Part shown: one piece after another, positions 1-11,740 of the stretch
Position numbering within the stretch: the stretch's first letter is position 1
How the letters are laid out: each line of letters starts with the position of its first letter
Source: Porogramme epimiltina
Taxonomy: Eukaryota; Basidiomycota; Agaricomycetes; Polyporales; Polyporaceae
NCBI GenBank assembly: GCA_900155495.1
Contig: FTLJ01000982.1
Coordinates: 1 to 48,917, forward strand
DNA length: 48,917 nt
Direction: 5' to 3'
Made by a program: the position numbers and the translations under genes
Notes under the pieces: generated by a model
Told to the model about the DNA's origin: nothing
Database searches by the model: none
What the model saw: the letters and a program-made list of their open reading frames with translations, nothing else

Positions 1-1271
1 CCCTGGGACCCCTGCTGTTCTGCGAGCTCTGCGGTCCTTGGGGGTGGGCGCGGGGTGTTAGAGGGGTTAGGAAGGGGAGTGGGGGGAAGGGAGAAGGGAG
101 AAGGGAGAAGGGGGGCGTGGCCGCGGGGGCCCCGGACGCGTGGGGAGCGCGAGGGCCTGCGGTCTTCGTCTTTCGTTCTCCGCCCGCGGGAGCGGTAAGC
201 TTGAGTTTGCACTTGTGCCGCGAGGTGAGCAGCGCGTCGCCTGTTTGGCGTCGGACGTCGAGCGCGCGTCGCGTAATTCCGCCGCGCTAGGACATGGCGG
301 GAGGTTCTGGTTCTCACTTCTGGCTTGCTGGATGCGCAGATGGCTCGCGTCTCGCTAGTACTCCCAGCGAGGCAATGCGCCGGGTGCGATGGTCCACCGC
401 TAGCAGCGGTGGCCCTCGCGGCTCGCGGCTGTCAGTGGCTCGCGATGTGTGTGATGCCCCCCGCGCGCTCCTCGCCCACTTGGCGAGGATCCTCGGGAGA
501 AACGTGCGAGGACGCGCCCCGAGACGCGACCGCAGACATCGCCCGACGACAATGCAATGCGCTGCTGCTGGGGGGCTTCGCAGGAGGCTGAGAGCTGTCA
601 GACCGCGCCGGCCGCCGCGGGGTGCCGCATCGCGGAACGGCCTGGATGATGCGGCAGCGCGAGAGGGATCTCGGGCCTGGTGCTGGTGCTGAGATGGCGG
701 GAAGTCGCATTGTCGCTCGCGGCGGGCTGTATGGGACACGTTCGTACAGCTGCAGGGGACACCGGGCCGTCCACCTCTGGCAGGGGAAGTGCCACAGTGC
801 CACAGGTCGTTTCGCCCGGCTTCTTGCTCGCTTTCCACCACGCACGGCCCACACTGCCCATCGGCGGTGCATTTCTTACGGTTGCGGCCCGCTATACTCA
901 ACACTGCAGGCTCGCGCGGTCTGCTGGAGTGCGGGGCGTCAGGTTATGTGGCGGACAAATATCTGGGCGACGGGCTTATCCTCGGTGACCATTCCTACTG
1001 CCGTCTCTTCTCCACCGCATTGCTGGGCATGACTCATGTTCCGACCTTCTCCATCCGGGCTCACGCTCAGGACCCTGCCCGACCCCTCTCTCGCACAGGG
1101 CAACAGCCTCTGTGGCCTCTGTGCCGAAAACATGTGGACCCAGGACCCAGGGAGGTTCTCCAGTGCTGCAACTCGTCGTGCCCCCGAGACTCTCTGTGCA
1201 AAACGTCCAAGCGTCGTTATAGCGTTAAGATACAAAGGCAATCGCATGTCCATTCCTACAAAACGCCGCGC
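1..1271. other. Left-edge region, no recognisable gene
   Basis: GC-rich stretch in which overlapping open frames exist on both strands. None shows a family motif, a signal peptide or a convincing exon-intron pattern, and the frames look like the by-product of high GC with few stops. A G-rich purine tract lies near the left edge. The segment is downstream of the dioxygenase gene on the minus strand, so its right end should hold that gene's 3' UTR. A partial gene running off the left edge cannot be excluded. Confidence 0.5.
89..109 (+). repeat. Short tandem repeat (GGGAGAA)x3
   Basis: Three perfect tandem copies of the heptamer GGGAGAA sit inside a longer G-rich purine tract (about 38-130). 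Purine-strand asymmetry and several G runs are visible. No function is assigned. Confidence 0.8.
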
Positions 1272-2798
1272 CTAGTAGTACATGGTGAAGAACACGAGCG
1301 CCGCCGTCGCAGCTGTTGAAGAGGCTCAAGGTAAGTCCCCCATCTCAAGCACAGGACGGGGAGAGCGACGCACCAGAAGAGAGCAGGGAGCCCGCGAGCA
1401 TCACCGCGCCCGAATCGCTGCTCGACGCCGTGCTCGAGCTCGAGCTCGCCGCCGCGCTCGCGGACGAGCTCGCGTTCGCGGGCATGCTCGAGTTGTCCGG
1501 CGCGCCGCCGGGGCCGCCGCCGCCGCTCATCGAGTCCTCGTTCGCGACGCCGCCGTCCTCGGTGAGCGTCGCCGCGGCGGTGATCGTCTTGGAGAGCGTG
1601 GTGTTGATGCCGACGGCGGCCCACGCGAGGATGCCGTCCGTGACGGCGTCGCCGAGGAAGACGTAGTTGAGGACGGGGTCCGAGTCCGCGGCCTCCTCGG
1701 ACATGATCGAGTCGTCCGAGTTGAGGGTGGTGTTCTGCGTGTTGGTCGAGTAGGGGGACTCCTCCTCGACGGTCGAGATGAGCGACTGGTCGAGGAAGAG
1801 CTGGCCGACGTGCGCGACCGTGTCGGACTTGTACGTCCCGTTGGAGTAGACGGTGCCCCCGTTGTGCGCGACGATGTGGATGTGCGTCGTGCGCCCGTCG
1901 TAGTGCCCCGGGAAGACGGTGAGCCATTGCGCGACGCCCTCGTCGTCGGTCACCTGGATGCCGCGGAGGAAGGTGGAGTTCTGGGTGTATGCGTTGTGTG
2001 AGCGTCAGCAGCGGGCGTTAGCGAGGGATGGGCTTACGATGTTGGACTCGTCGCCGTTGCCGTTGCCGCTGGCGACGACACCAGAGTACACACCAGTAGC
2101 ATTTGCTATAAGAGGTATATGAGATCCAGTTAGAGAGAGCATGGGAAGTTCGGTCTCACCGTGCCAAAGGTCAATGTATACGTCGGAGACAGGCTCGCAA
2201 GTGTCGACGTCGACCAGCTGGACGTCGATGTATGTGTCGACGCCACCCTGATCTTCACGGATATCCCAGCGGACGTACTCGCCGTCAACGTCTAGTGAAC
2301 GGCTATATGAGCAAACTCCAACATTGGCGGTGAAACGTCGCGTGACTTACAGTAGGGACCCTCCGTAACCTCTGCCTGGAGGACACAAGTGCTGTTGCCC
2401 CCGAGCAGGGTGTAGATATCGGTGTTGTTGGTGACGCTAGTCAAGTTAGACTCGTGGTCGGTCGCCACAACGTCATCGAGAGACCGCTTATAGGGAGCGG
2501 CGGCGGCTAAAGCTCATCGTCAGCCGCCGTGTTCTAACAAATCGAAAAAAATGAACTCACGGAGCGACCTCCTCCTCCTCGCCTTCTGAGCCAACACATC
2601 GCGGCGGGCGATGGCGCGGTCATACAGGCCGCCGCGCTTGGCGAGGGTGTCCTGGCAGCTCGCGAGCGACGCGCGGGCGATGTTCTGGAACTCGGCGCGC
2701 TTGAGGGCCTCGACGGAGCCCGGCTCGACGTGAGGGTGCGCGGAGACCATGGTGGCGGCGAGGGCCGCGAAAGAGAAGAGGGTCGATGCGAAGACCAT
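1272..2798 (-). CDS. Secreted intradiol ring-cleavage dioxygenase
   Basis: Member of the fungal extracellular intradiol dioxygenase family (non-heme Fe(III), opens catechol-type rings from lignin or toxic phenols). Six exons: 2798-2561, 2506-2351, 2291-2160, 2105-2038, 1980-1374 and 1312-1272, giving 413 residues. The N-terminus MVFASTLFSFAALAATMVSA is a signal peptide. The core shows LQAEVTEGPYYVDGEYVRWD, then GVYSGVVASGNGN, then FPGHYDGRTTHIHIVAHN; the Tyr residues and the HIH pair are the expected iron ligands. A Ser/Ala/Gly-rich linker follows. Taking the last intron (1313-1373, GTGCGT...CAACAG) makes the protein end LLSSAATAALVFFTMYY, a hydrophobic GPI-anchor-like tail. Reading straight through instead stops at 1345 with no such tail. 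I prefer the spliced form. The protein is probably cell-surface bound. The true substrate is not visible from sequence. Confidence 0.93.
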
Positions 2799-2904
2799 GG
2801 CGTTGTCGGTCGGTCCTGGGGTGTCCGAGGTATGTGTGCGGGGGGGGGGGAGGGAGGGGTAAGAAAAGTCGTACGCTGTTCCGGCGAGCGAGCCCCCTGC
2901 TGCA

Positions 2905-2911
2905 CTTTATA
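2905..2911 (-). promoter_or_regulatory. TATA box of the intradiol dioxygenase gene
   Basis: TATAAAG on the minus strand, about 107 bp upstream of the ATG, a normal distance for a basidiomycete TATA promoter. The leader between them includes a run of about 12 C on the coding strand (G run near 2839-2850 on +). Confidence 0.6.
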
Positions 2912-5900
2912 CGTTGAAAATAAAGCGACCTCCCGGTGCTTCACCGCCGGGTGCGCCTGCGCAGTTGCGTATGCGAACCCTCGCACCTCGAGTGTCCGAA
3001 CGTCGAAGGCCAGGCGCCGACGGAGGTTAGGATGGCGGGGCATCAGCGGGGTACGCCAAGCCTCAAATGGGCCGCAGCTCATTGGGTCATCGTTGTCGCT
3101 TGCAGGCGCGGCGCAATCGGCGACCTCTGGAGAATAATTTGGGTGCGCGCGGAGGGCGTTGGGCCAATGCCAAGACACTGCGGATCGACAAAGCAGTGCT
3201 CAAATTTCGGTTGTGTCCGGAGCTCTCCACTGGTTGGAACTCGAGAGTCCTGTGTACTGTGCAGCGCGCATTGCTGTCGTATACCAAACTACATCAGTTG
3301 AGTATATAGAAGAGAGTATCAAGACTTACCTACTACGCTGCCTAAAGGTAGTCATTGCGGGGTTCGGGATGCACATGCTCTATGGCCTGCACGCCACTAG
3401 ATAGCCGCACAATGCTCAGGAGGCTTGTGTGGAGTTTGACGCTCGCAGGTGCGCAGCGATCCCATGACGTCGAGGACACTATTTGATACCGAGATGCGCG
3501 GGGGGATGTACTTACTGCCAGGCGGGATAGGGTGAAGCACCACGGGGAATGGTTTGCCGCGAAAAATGCAGTGGGGCGGTGCGGAAGACGTTCAAGATGC
3601 TCAGCAAGTGTCCGGAAGGGAGCGAGTCGCCCCACGGCACGATCGTTGGTTTTTTTGCATGCTTTAGTGCACGCGACAGAGGTTACAGCGCGGACCGATA
3701 TAGGGAAAAAGAGAAAGATGCGGGAGGAGGCCGGACGAGTGGAGACTTCACTGTCGTGTTGATGGCAATGCTAGTAATTGCGCAGCATCCAATGAACGGT
3801 TTGCGATTTGCTCCCCTTTAGAAGACCGGCTCATGTGTAAGCCGGATCAGCCGGCTACAAATATGCACAAACAAAGACAGAGGACCCGCCGACCAGACGC
3901 CCGCCTCGAGACCAAGTTGTAGCTCTAACACCCTTGACCTCCGTAGCCTTAGCATGCATGCGCGCATAAAGCCGCTGATGACTCTAATTATACGCATAAT
4001 CTCCATCGAGCTAATGAATGTAGAAGGAACACATCAAACTGGTGAAGATTCATCTGTTTACCTTCAAACCATCTCCTGTCTTCAAGAATGGTGAGATAAA
4101 CTCCACCTTCTTAGTGATGCACGGCGAGTTCTAGAGCAGCCCCTCGACCTGGGTACCCATACCCATACGTGATAGGGGTGTGTATATCTGATATCTGACA
4201 AACCAGATAATCTCGAGAGGTAAGTTCCACCTTCTTGTCCTATTTTCGTATGTCGCATGACATGACAGTCGCTGTCTCTCCCACAAAACAGAGTTGCGTG
4301 CCACGAGAGAAGGCTCAGACTACGCACTAGAACTATCGTGCGACGTCCGGCAGATACGTCGTGGTGGACGCGATAGGCCGTTTCTGCGTCCAACGCGTGC
4401 CGCTCTCCGCAGCTGCCTCACGACTCCGGCGCGATCGAACCTGTGCGGTTCCCTTCATATCTGTGCGCACTCTTCGCTACCCATTCTTGCTATTTCCCCT
4501 GATCATCCAGCCTCTGCAGCGCGCGGCCAATGTGACAGCGGCAGCAGTACGCTCTTAGTTGCTCAAAGCTATCCTACGAGATCACGGATCATTCTAGGGA
4601 CTAACGCGTTCCCATTTTGAACGACGCCAGTTCGTCGATTGTGCGGCTCTCATCGGTAAGCCTTGCTCGCAAATGGGTGCCATAATCCCCGTTTCAATAT
4701 CGCGGTTACGGGATTTGAAGTTCGTCTCGAAGATGTTTGATGTACTAGTGGGCGGCGAACGTAAGCCCCAGAGCCCAGTGAGATAAGTTTCAACATTCGA
4801 AGACAAATGTCACAGGAATTAGGTTTGGGTGTGTAATCGGGATGTTACCTTCCGTAGTAGGTCCGGACTTTAGGAGAAGTATTTAAAGTTTCATTTCCTA
4901 TGTCTGTCTGCACCTCGATGGTGGATGGTCGCTGGGAGGTAGATGTCTTTCACATGACGCGCCTCTGTTGATCTCCGTGCAGGGTATCGTCCTGCCTAGG
5001 ATAGTGACTAAGGTTATTGATGCTGTATAGCCGCAGCAAGGAGGGAGTGATTCTTGTACCTCTTCACCTTGCATCTGGTTCTTAAGCCGCGGACGATTCG
5101 ATTGCTGCCGCTTTTTCCGTTCCAGGAACCGATGTAGATAATCATATATGAGCGTGGGCACTCAATGGGACGAGCACCTACTGCTTCCACTCCCTTTCGA
5201 TATCAACGAAGAGAAAACCCTGTGTCTTTGCGATGACAACTCTCGGCCCCAACGATTGGGATGTTGTCAACGCCCCACGTCATAGGGCGGGAGTCTCTGC
5301 CGAAGTAAGGCTGTTCCCTGCGTGGGACGGCATCCACGAAAGTTACACGGGGAGCCGCAATCCTGATAGGGATCATGTGAACGGCGTGTCGGGTCGAACC
5401 CCGGATCTCTGACTCAAGTGGTTAGTCGCCCCCCCAGAGTCATGGGCAACTGGGCGGTGCTATCAAGATGCACGGATATGGTACGTACACGCAAATAGGT
5501 CAATCGCGGATGCGAATAGTTGGCCGGCGGTAGCCACAGCTTGTCCACGTTCATGTGAGTACTTCAAGCAAAACATCCCTCAACCTTAGAGCCTTTTAGT
5601 AGTGCGTAGTGCATGAAGCGCTGCTCCATTGTCATCGAAGGCAGGGTAGTTCATTACGACACTGCTTGTATCTACTCCCGGCGTGCATGATGACACATCT
5701 CTTGAAATTATAGTTGCAGATAACTTTGAATGTGGCTGGAAGGGAAGACTCGACACAAGCTCCTGCTGAAATGATAGCACCACTGCCTTTTCATCATGTT
5801 TTTGCTCGGCGGCGCTCGCGTGATATCACTCACTACTTGGGAAATTTCATTACTACCTGTTTATCATGCAACTTAATACCGAACATAGTCTTATTAGCAC

Positions 5901-6914
5901 GGAATAGCTGTGACACGAGTGGTAGATTGCTATGAGAAAATCAGCCATGACATTCACTGACAATAAGACACCGGACACCTCAACTGAGTCCTCTGTAGCC
6001 ACATAGAAGCATGCGGGTCATATGTTGAAGGTTTCATCTCACCCACAACACGGCCATGTCTACGTCGCTCTGCAGCTGAAAGATACCGACGCCGCTGATC
6101 ATTAACGGAATCCCTGTTGGAAAAATTCCACGCGTGTAGGCTAGTGCGCTGCAACGGTTCCGGTTGCCCTTCGACACAGCTCTTCCATCCGCAGATACAT
6201 ATCTCATGGTGAGAACGGTGATGATGACTGGCAACTGACGTGCCGCCGGGAGGAGACAGGAAGAGGGGACGCGATTGCACGTGGCAGATGGTCCAACCAG
6301 CGAAGTTGATAGCCTCGAGGCCACCGGCGCGCGAGAAAACTGGCGCTTGTTTCCTCCGCGCCACTCTGTGCCCGCCACATCTTGGCCTCATCCTCTAGAT
6401 TTTCTGTTCCGAGGCCACTCGGCCTGGATTCCGCCTCCTCTCCCCCGCTCTGGATCTCTCCACTGCTACATTGTTGTCTAATAGGACCGCCTTCCATCGG
6501 CTTCTTGCTGTCAAGCTTAAGACTCGAAGCCTGGCATAGCGTCTCCGGTCGCGCCCGAAGACGAAGTTTTCGGGTGCCTAAAGCTACTACGGTCAACGCC
6601 CGCGGTCTCAAGCCTACAGGGAAGGCCTACCTTGTTCAGTTCTCGGATTCTGGGCGCGCGCGCCCATCGCCACAGGCCCATCCCGCCAGCAATGTTCGGG
6701 CAGTTCTTCCAGCCCACATCAGAAGCAGCCACCGTGTCTCCTCCAGGCAACATGAACGCACGAGACGCACGGGCGGGAGGCTTTGACCGAGTCTCCGTCG
6801 TTGGGCCTGCGGCCGCTTTACTGAAACGAGTTTAGGTTTGCGCCATTGCCAATTGCGGCCTGAACGGAGGGCACTCTTCTGGGCGCGGCGTTCGCGATCC
6901 TTCCCCTTGCGGCG

Positions 6915-6920
6915 CACGTG
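6915..6920 (+). promoter_or_regulatory. CACGTG box upstream of the phosphate transporter
   Basis: Perfect palindromic E-box about 630 bp upstream of the PHO84-type start codon. CACGTG is the site bound by Pho4/NUC-1 bHLH factors that switch on phosphate-starvation genes in ascomycetes. Its use here is inference from sequence and position only. Confidence 0.3.
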
Positions 6921-7406
6921 CGTCTCCGTGGGGGCTCCGCGCTCGGTCCAAGTGGGAACGTCGGCGTCGCCCGGCCTCTCTCGCTCAATCGTGCTCGCTC
7001 CAACTGGACGCGCGACGCCTTGGAAGGCCTTCTGCCCAGTCTCCGCTCCCCGAAAGCGTGCTGGGCGCGTCCGCGAACTCTACCGGGAGTTAGGACAGGC
7101 GGAACGAGCCGTGTATTCGCAGGGTCGACCTGTGGCGCACCGTACGCAGCGCTGTGGGATCGAGCCACTTGTGCTCGTTCGTCGCCGGAGAGGTGCCCGG
7201 GGAGCTGGACAGATTATCCGGGGCCCCGGTCAGTGGCCGCTACCCGCCCCATCTGTCTGTTGCCGTCTGTCTGAGAGAAGGTCGCCAGTCGAGCCGCCGC
7301 CCTGAACTTAACGCCAGGCACGGATGCGCCGCAGGCCGAGGGACGAGCGTTTGGGGACCCTGCAGTCACCTGTGGCTGCGTCTCGCCCTCGGCTTTCCAG
7401 CCTCTC

Positions 7407-7414
7407 TATAAGTA
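7407..7414 (+). promoter_or_regulatory. TATA box of the phosphate transporter
   Basis: TATAAGTA 140 bp upstream of the ATG at 7547, followed by a pyrimidine-rich leader. Confidence 0.5.
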
Positions 7415-7546
7415 TTAGCTCCCGCTGGAATGTCGCCGTCCCCGAGCTTCAAGCTTTCCGTCCCGCCCGTTTGCTCAAGCGCGTATCCTCCACGTCTATG
7501 AGGGCGTGAGCCCTTCCTCCACACCGGGCCTTCACCTCATCCAACC

Positions 7547-10056
7547 ATGCGCAATCCTCTCCTCTCTGTCGCGGATGACCCTGTTGCCAAGACACGTGCG
7601 CTAGACGTGGGACACGCCCACGGTGTCGGCAAGATGAGCCCTACCACAGCATCCGCAAGCAAGCAGCTCAACGAGGACCGCCGCGCCATCCTCAAAGAGA
7701 TTGACAATGCACAGTTCTCGTGAGTGCTCACGGTCCATTCAGTGCGGAGGTTGCGTGCGCGGCTCCGTCGGACACGGCGTTAACCAGGTTATGGGTCCTA
7801 GTTGGTTCCATGTGAAGATTGCGCTTGTATCTGGAGCGGGCTTCTTCACTGATGCGTGAGTGACCGCTTTGGCAATCGTTCTGCGCGTCGTGCTGATCTT
7901 CTGCTCCCTCTCATCAGCTACGACATCTTCGCGATCAACATCGTTTCGGCCATGCTAGGATATCTATACGGCGCTTGTGAGTCAACTGTGCTCGTCACGA
8001 GGACCATCGTTCACGTGTCTTACTGACGCGTCTTTAGCGGGGGATACTTCTGGTGCTTTGGACTCAAGTCGGGCTCTCAACACTGGGCAAGAAATAGGCA
8101 TCAAAATCGCGACTCCGGCCGGTGTGCTTCTGGGGCAGCTGCTCTTCGGGTGGTTGGGTGACGTACTGGGACGGAAACGCATCTGTATGTCTATCATAGA
8201 CCCATGCAGACAAAGATTATTGACGCCATGGCCGCTACAGATGGACTAGAACTTATGATAATCATGGTCGCTACATTCGGTCAAGCTTTGTGCGCACCTG
8301 CTATTGGAATCAGTGTGATTGGGACTCTCATATTTTGGCGCTTTGTGGTACGTCGATTTTGGGTTCCTCTTTGAGGAATGCCTCCTCATGTTCTTTGTGA
8401 TCCAGATGGGCGTGGGCATAGGCGGCGACTATCCTATCAGCGCCGTCATCTCTTCCGAGTTCTCCTCTGTATATATACGCGGCAGAGTCATGACGGCAGT
8501 TTTCGCAAACCAGGGATGGGGGCAGTTATGTGAGTACCCGTGGGTAGACGCCCAAGTTGTCTTAAGCTCACCTCGTTTGCCAGCCGCTACTCTCCTTTCG
8601 TTCGTCGTCGTCTCCGCATACAAACACTCATTCCTTACTGGCACTACTTCGGAAGTCTTCCGCTCTCTCGACCAGATATGGCGTCTCATCATCGGCCTCG
8701 GTTGCGTCCCGGCTGCCATCGCTTTATATTTCCGCATGACGATCCCGGAGACGCCCCGGTTTACCATGGACATCAAGCGGAACATCCGGAAAGCTTCTTC
8801 GGACGTGGAAATGTTCCTAGACCGCGAGGATGCATACATCGTAGACCCCGACGCGCTCACGCAGAGGGTCCAGGCACGGCAAGCTACGCGGCACGACTTC
8901 AGCTCCTACTTCGCGAAGTGGGAGAACATGAAGGTTCTCATAGGCACGGCGTACTCCTGGTTTGCCCTAGATGTGCGTTCTATCTACTGTGTCTGCGCAT
9001 CTGTCATTGACAATCTCTTCTCAACAAGATCGCGTTCTACGGCCTTGGTCTCAACTCATCCATCATCCTCGGCGCCATCGGGTTTGGTTCTCCCAGCAAG
9101 AACGCGGATGCGGGAGCGGTCATCTGGCAGGCACTGCGCAACTTCAGCCTTGGCAACTTGATCCTGTCGCTGGCAGGTCTGGTGCCCGGGTACTGGGCGA
9201 CGTTCCTCTTCATCGACAGATGGGGCCGGAAGCCGATCCAGTTCATGGGCTTCAGCGTGCTCACCGTCCTGTTCCTCATCATGGGTGGGCCTCTATATTT
9301 GCTGTTCATTGTTCCATCCGCTCAGTTGACCTTTCCTCCTTCTGCGTTACAGGCTTCGCATACAACAAAATGAAAACGTCGTCTGGAGGGAGGGCTGCGT
9401 TCGTCGTGCTCTATTGTCTCGCGAACTTCTTCCAGAACTTCGGACCGAACACGACAACGTTTATCGTCCCGGGGGAGGCGTTCCCGACACGCTACAGGGC
9501 GACCGCGCACGGTATCTCTGCGGCGAGCGGCAAGTTAGGCGCCGTGGTCGCGCAGCTTGCGTTCCAGTGGCTCAAGGACGTCGGTGGCCCGAACAAATTC
9601 CTCAACCACATGTAAGCTTCTTGTGTCTTGTGATAGCTTGTCTGTGTGCGGATGTAACTGACCGTCTGCTTTCAGTTTGGAGATCTTTGCGTTCTTCATG
9701 CTCACCGGCGTTCTCTCCACCATGCTCATCCCTGAGACGAACCAGAAGTCGCTCGAGGTTCTCTCGAACGAGAGTCAGGAGGACTTCATCCAAGGTGCGT
9801 CGCTGCGCCTGCCAGGTGTATGATGTCTGTATTCACTGCCGACTTGCGTACAGCCGCACCGGCCTCCGAGAGCCGCATGGGGTACCTTGGCCAGTTCCAG
9901 ATGATGCCGATCATGCTACACCCCATCGAGCCCGTCCCGCCCGCCGCATACTCGCATGGTGGAAAGGCGGCCGCCCCTTGGGACCACGCACACCCTTCCC
10001 CGACGCAGTTCCCGAGCATGTCGGACCTCTCGATGTCCACGCACCACATGCGGTGA
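7547..10056 (+). CDS. PHO84: PHO84-type high-affinity phosphate:H+ symporter (MFS)
   Basis: Plasma-membrane proton-coupled inorganic phosphate importer of the MFS PHS family. Eleven exons: 7547-7719, 7802-7855, 7918-7976, 8038-8184, 8241-8347, 8406-8529, 8584-8972, 9029-9284, 9353-9611, 9676-9794 and 9854-10056; 629 residues. The cytosolic N-terminus leads into [14 protein letters not shown] and the first helix [34 protein letters not shown] is the MFS motif A loop. [19 protein letters not shown] carries the GGDYPLS-type signature of phosphate symporters. [11 protein letters not shown], the long central loop and [11 protein letters not shown] mark the two halves, and [20 protein letters not shown] is the second-half signature. 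The hydrophilic C-terminal tail is rich in Pro, His and Met. All exons join in frame with no breaks, so the gene should be functional. Confidence 0.95.
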
Positions 10057-10648
10057 CGGTTCCCCTTCCACAAATACAACCCCTATACAAACCATCCCAT
10101 CCTTCGTATTCGCTTAGGCCTTCTGTCTGTATCGATGTAAAGCTCACTAGGTTCACGTCTGGGTCAAACAGTGCTGCTGTAATTATCGGATATTCGTGTA
10201 ATGCCGGCGTGCTCGACGAGTTTCGCGTAATCTTGGACTCTGGCCCCGCTCTAGATAGACTCCCTGCCGGTAGAGAGTGACATAGGGATAAGAAGTTTCA
10301 ACGATCTGGGGTTAGATACAACGTCTATGTACGATAGAATTTCGCGAAGGATATGGCGCGACCTCTGGATGTCACACGTCTTCGTCTTTATCACGCGTTT
10401 TGCATGTGTACCCAAACCCTTGATTCCTAACAATAACACACGTGAGCAGACATATACATAAGGACCATGGAAGAACATAGGGAGTATTAGAGGCATGTAT
10501 GATACGAATCAAGCCCGAGAAAACATAGGACCAAAGCAGACAGATTTGCATAGTGCTCTTCAAGCTTGAAGCCTGGCCTAGAGAGCGGCGGGACTTGTAA
10601 CGTTGTTCAGGACATCCACAGTGGGACGATGCCCTCTCTCGTGCCTTC
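10057..10648. other. Convergent intergenic region
   Basis: Lies between the 3' ends of the phosphate transporter (+) and the unknown basic protein (-). It should hold both 3' UTRs. No clear gene, RNA or repeat is seen. Confidence 0.5.
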
Positions 10649-11621
10649 TTAGTCACAGTACTCTGAACCCGAGTCTGAGTCTGAGTCTGAAGAACTCGAA
10701 GAACTCTCGCTGATCGACAAAGAATCAGTAGAGCGCTTCCTCTTAGGAATGTACCAGCGAGAACGAGCCTCAGGGGGCGGTGGGGCAACTTCAACCGTCG
10801 GAGCACGGAACGCGACCTGCTTGAGGGGGGAGCTCTTGACCGGACTATGCGCAGTACCCGCGGCGGCACGTCCCACACGTTGCTTGGCCTTCGGCGTAGA
10901 GTTAACCTTGCGAGGCGTGCTTGGCTGCTTGGCCGCCAGACGGGCAGAGGAACGGGCGGGGGATACAGGAGACGGGGGCACGCCACTGGCACGCCCTTTT
11001 CCCTTGCGAGGAGAGGGAGCAGCTGTCGGGGGCACGTTCTCCGAGGCCCTTTGGCGAGACGAGGAGGCCGGGGGTTGCGTCGGACGCGGTGGCTGCGGGA
11101 CTGCCTTGACCACTTGGTTGCCTACGTGGTCATCGTCCGGGCGGCGTCTCTTAGCAGGGTGGTCATGGTCCTTGATCACGATTGGGTTGCTTTTTGACCC
11201 CTTAGGTTCTACGACCACAACGCCACGGATCGTGTAGCGGCTAGGACTGGCAGAGCGCGGCCTGATGTAAGGGGGGAAGGGGTCAACCACGGGCGCAACG
11301 TAGCGGTCTGGATGAGGGGGAGGCTCCGGGGTGCCGTAACGGTGCTGCAAATGAGGATACGTTAGCTCCTTTCGTGAGGGTGGAGGCAATGCACTTACAT
11401 CCGGTCTGAGCGGGGCAAAGGGTGGCAGCAAGGATAGGAACGGTAACTGCGTGCACAGATGAGCCAGTTCTAGAGACATGGATGAGGGACAGCATGGTGG
11501 GACGTACTTCCTCATCAGATAGGCTGGGGGCCGGAGGGAGTATCTCAGAGTCGAATGTCTGATCCGGCCAGTATCCGTCCTCGTCGAACAATCCGTTGTG
11601 ATCGTATGTGCTAGATTCCAT
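10649..11621 (-). CDS. Unknown basic, low-complexity protein, probably nuclear
   Basis: Three exons: 11621-11508, 11446-11399 and 11344-10649; 285 residues. Introns are 61 and 54 bp; the second has a perfect CTAAC branch site. An in-frame ATG at 11717 would add 32 residues, but a TATATAAG box sits only 16 bp upstream of it. I therefore start at 11621 (MESSTYDHNGLFDEDGYWPD). The N-terminus is acidic. The middle has a KRRRPDDD cluster that could be a nuclear localisation signal. The rest is Pro/Ser/Lys-rich with repeated SPRK and TPRK motifs (SPRKGKGRASG, STPRKVNSTPKAKQRVGR). It ends with an Ser/Asp/Glu run, SISESSSSSSDSDSDSGSEY. No globular domain is recognised. SPRK/TPRK motifs are common in chromatin-binding tails and CDK substrates, so a nuclear role is possible but is inference. 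Confidence 0.7.
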
Positions 11622-11732
11622 CGAGTTAATGGACGGATTTGACGCGACGCTGGGGGTGAGGGAACTAAACACGGGAGGGAGGGAGGGGAGAGGGGAAAGG
11701 TGAGATGAGAGGGACATGTCTCGTTGCGAGGT

Positions 11733-11740
11733 CTTATATA
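11733..11740 (-). promoter_or_regulatory. TATA box that helps choose the start at 11621
   Basis: TATATAAG on the minus strand, 112 bp upstream of the ATG at 11621 but only 16 bp upstream of the alternative ATG at 11717. That spacing favours the downstream start. Confidence 0.5.

Larger units (their letters stand above)
2799..7546. other. 4.7 kb gene-poor interval
   Basis: Holds the dioxygenase promoter on its left and the phosphate-transporter promoter on its right. Between about 3300 and 7000 I find no open frame with a family motif, no splice-consistent exon chain and no long terminal or inverted repeat. Base composition changes inside it: about 3800-6100 is visibly more AT-rich than the flanking genes, and about 6350-7300 is again GC-rich. 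It could hold non-coding RNA, a decayed element or a lineage-specific gene that I cannot recognise. Confidence 0.5.

Noticed and set aside
314..904. 196-codon minus-strand open frame near the left edge
   Set aside because: Arg/Ala/Pro-rich translation without motifs, overlapping long frames on the other strand. Typical of high-GC non-coding sequence.
4101..4236. Repeated decamer CCACCTTCTT at about 4103 and 4227
   Set aside because: Only two short imperfectly flanked copies; no target-site duplication or terminal repeat structure.
5384..5430. tRNA-like boxes in unusual order: a B-box-like GGGTCGAACCCC followed by a D-arm-like GACTCAAGTGGTTAGTC, recalling a permuted tRNA
   Set aside because: The T-stem has a mismatch, no anticodon stem pairs after the D-arm-like part, and no 7-bp acceptor stem can be drawn. 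Likely chance, or at most a decayed tRNA-derived element.
6838..7305. 155-codon plus-strand open frame before the phosphate transporter
   Set aside because: Arg-rich, no domain, overlaps other open frames and the likely promoter region.
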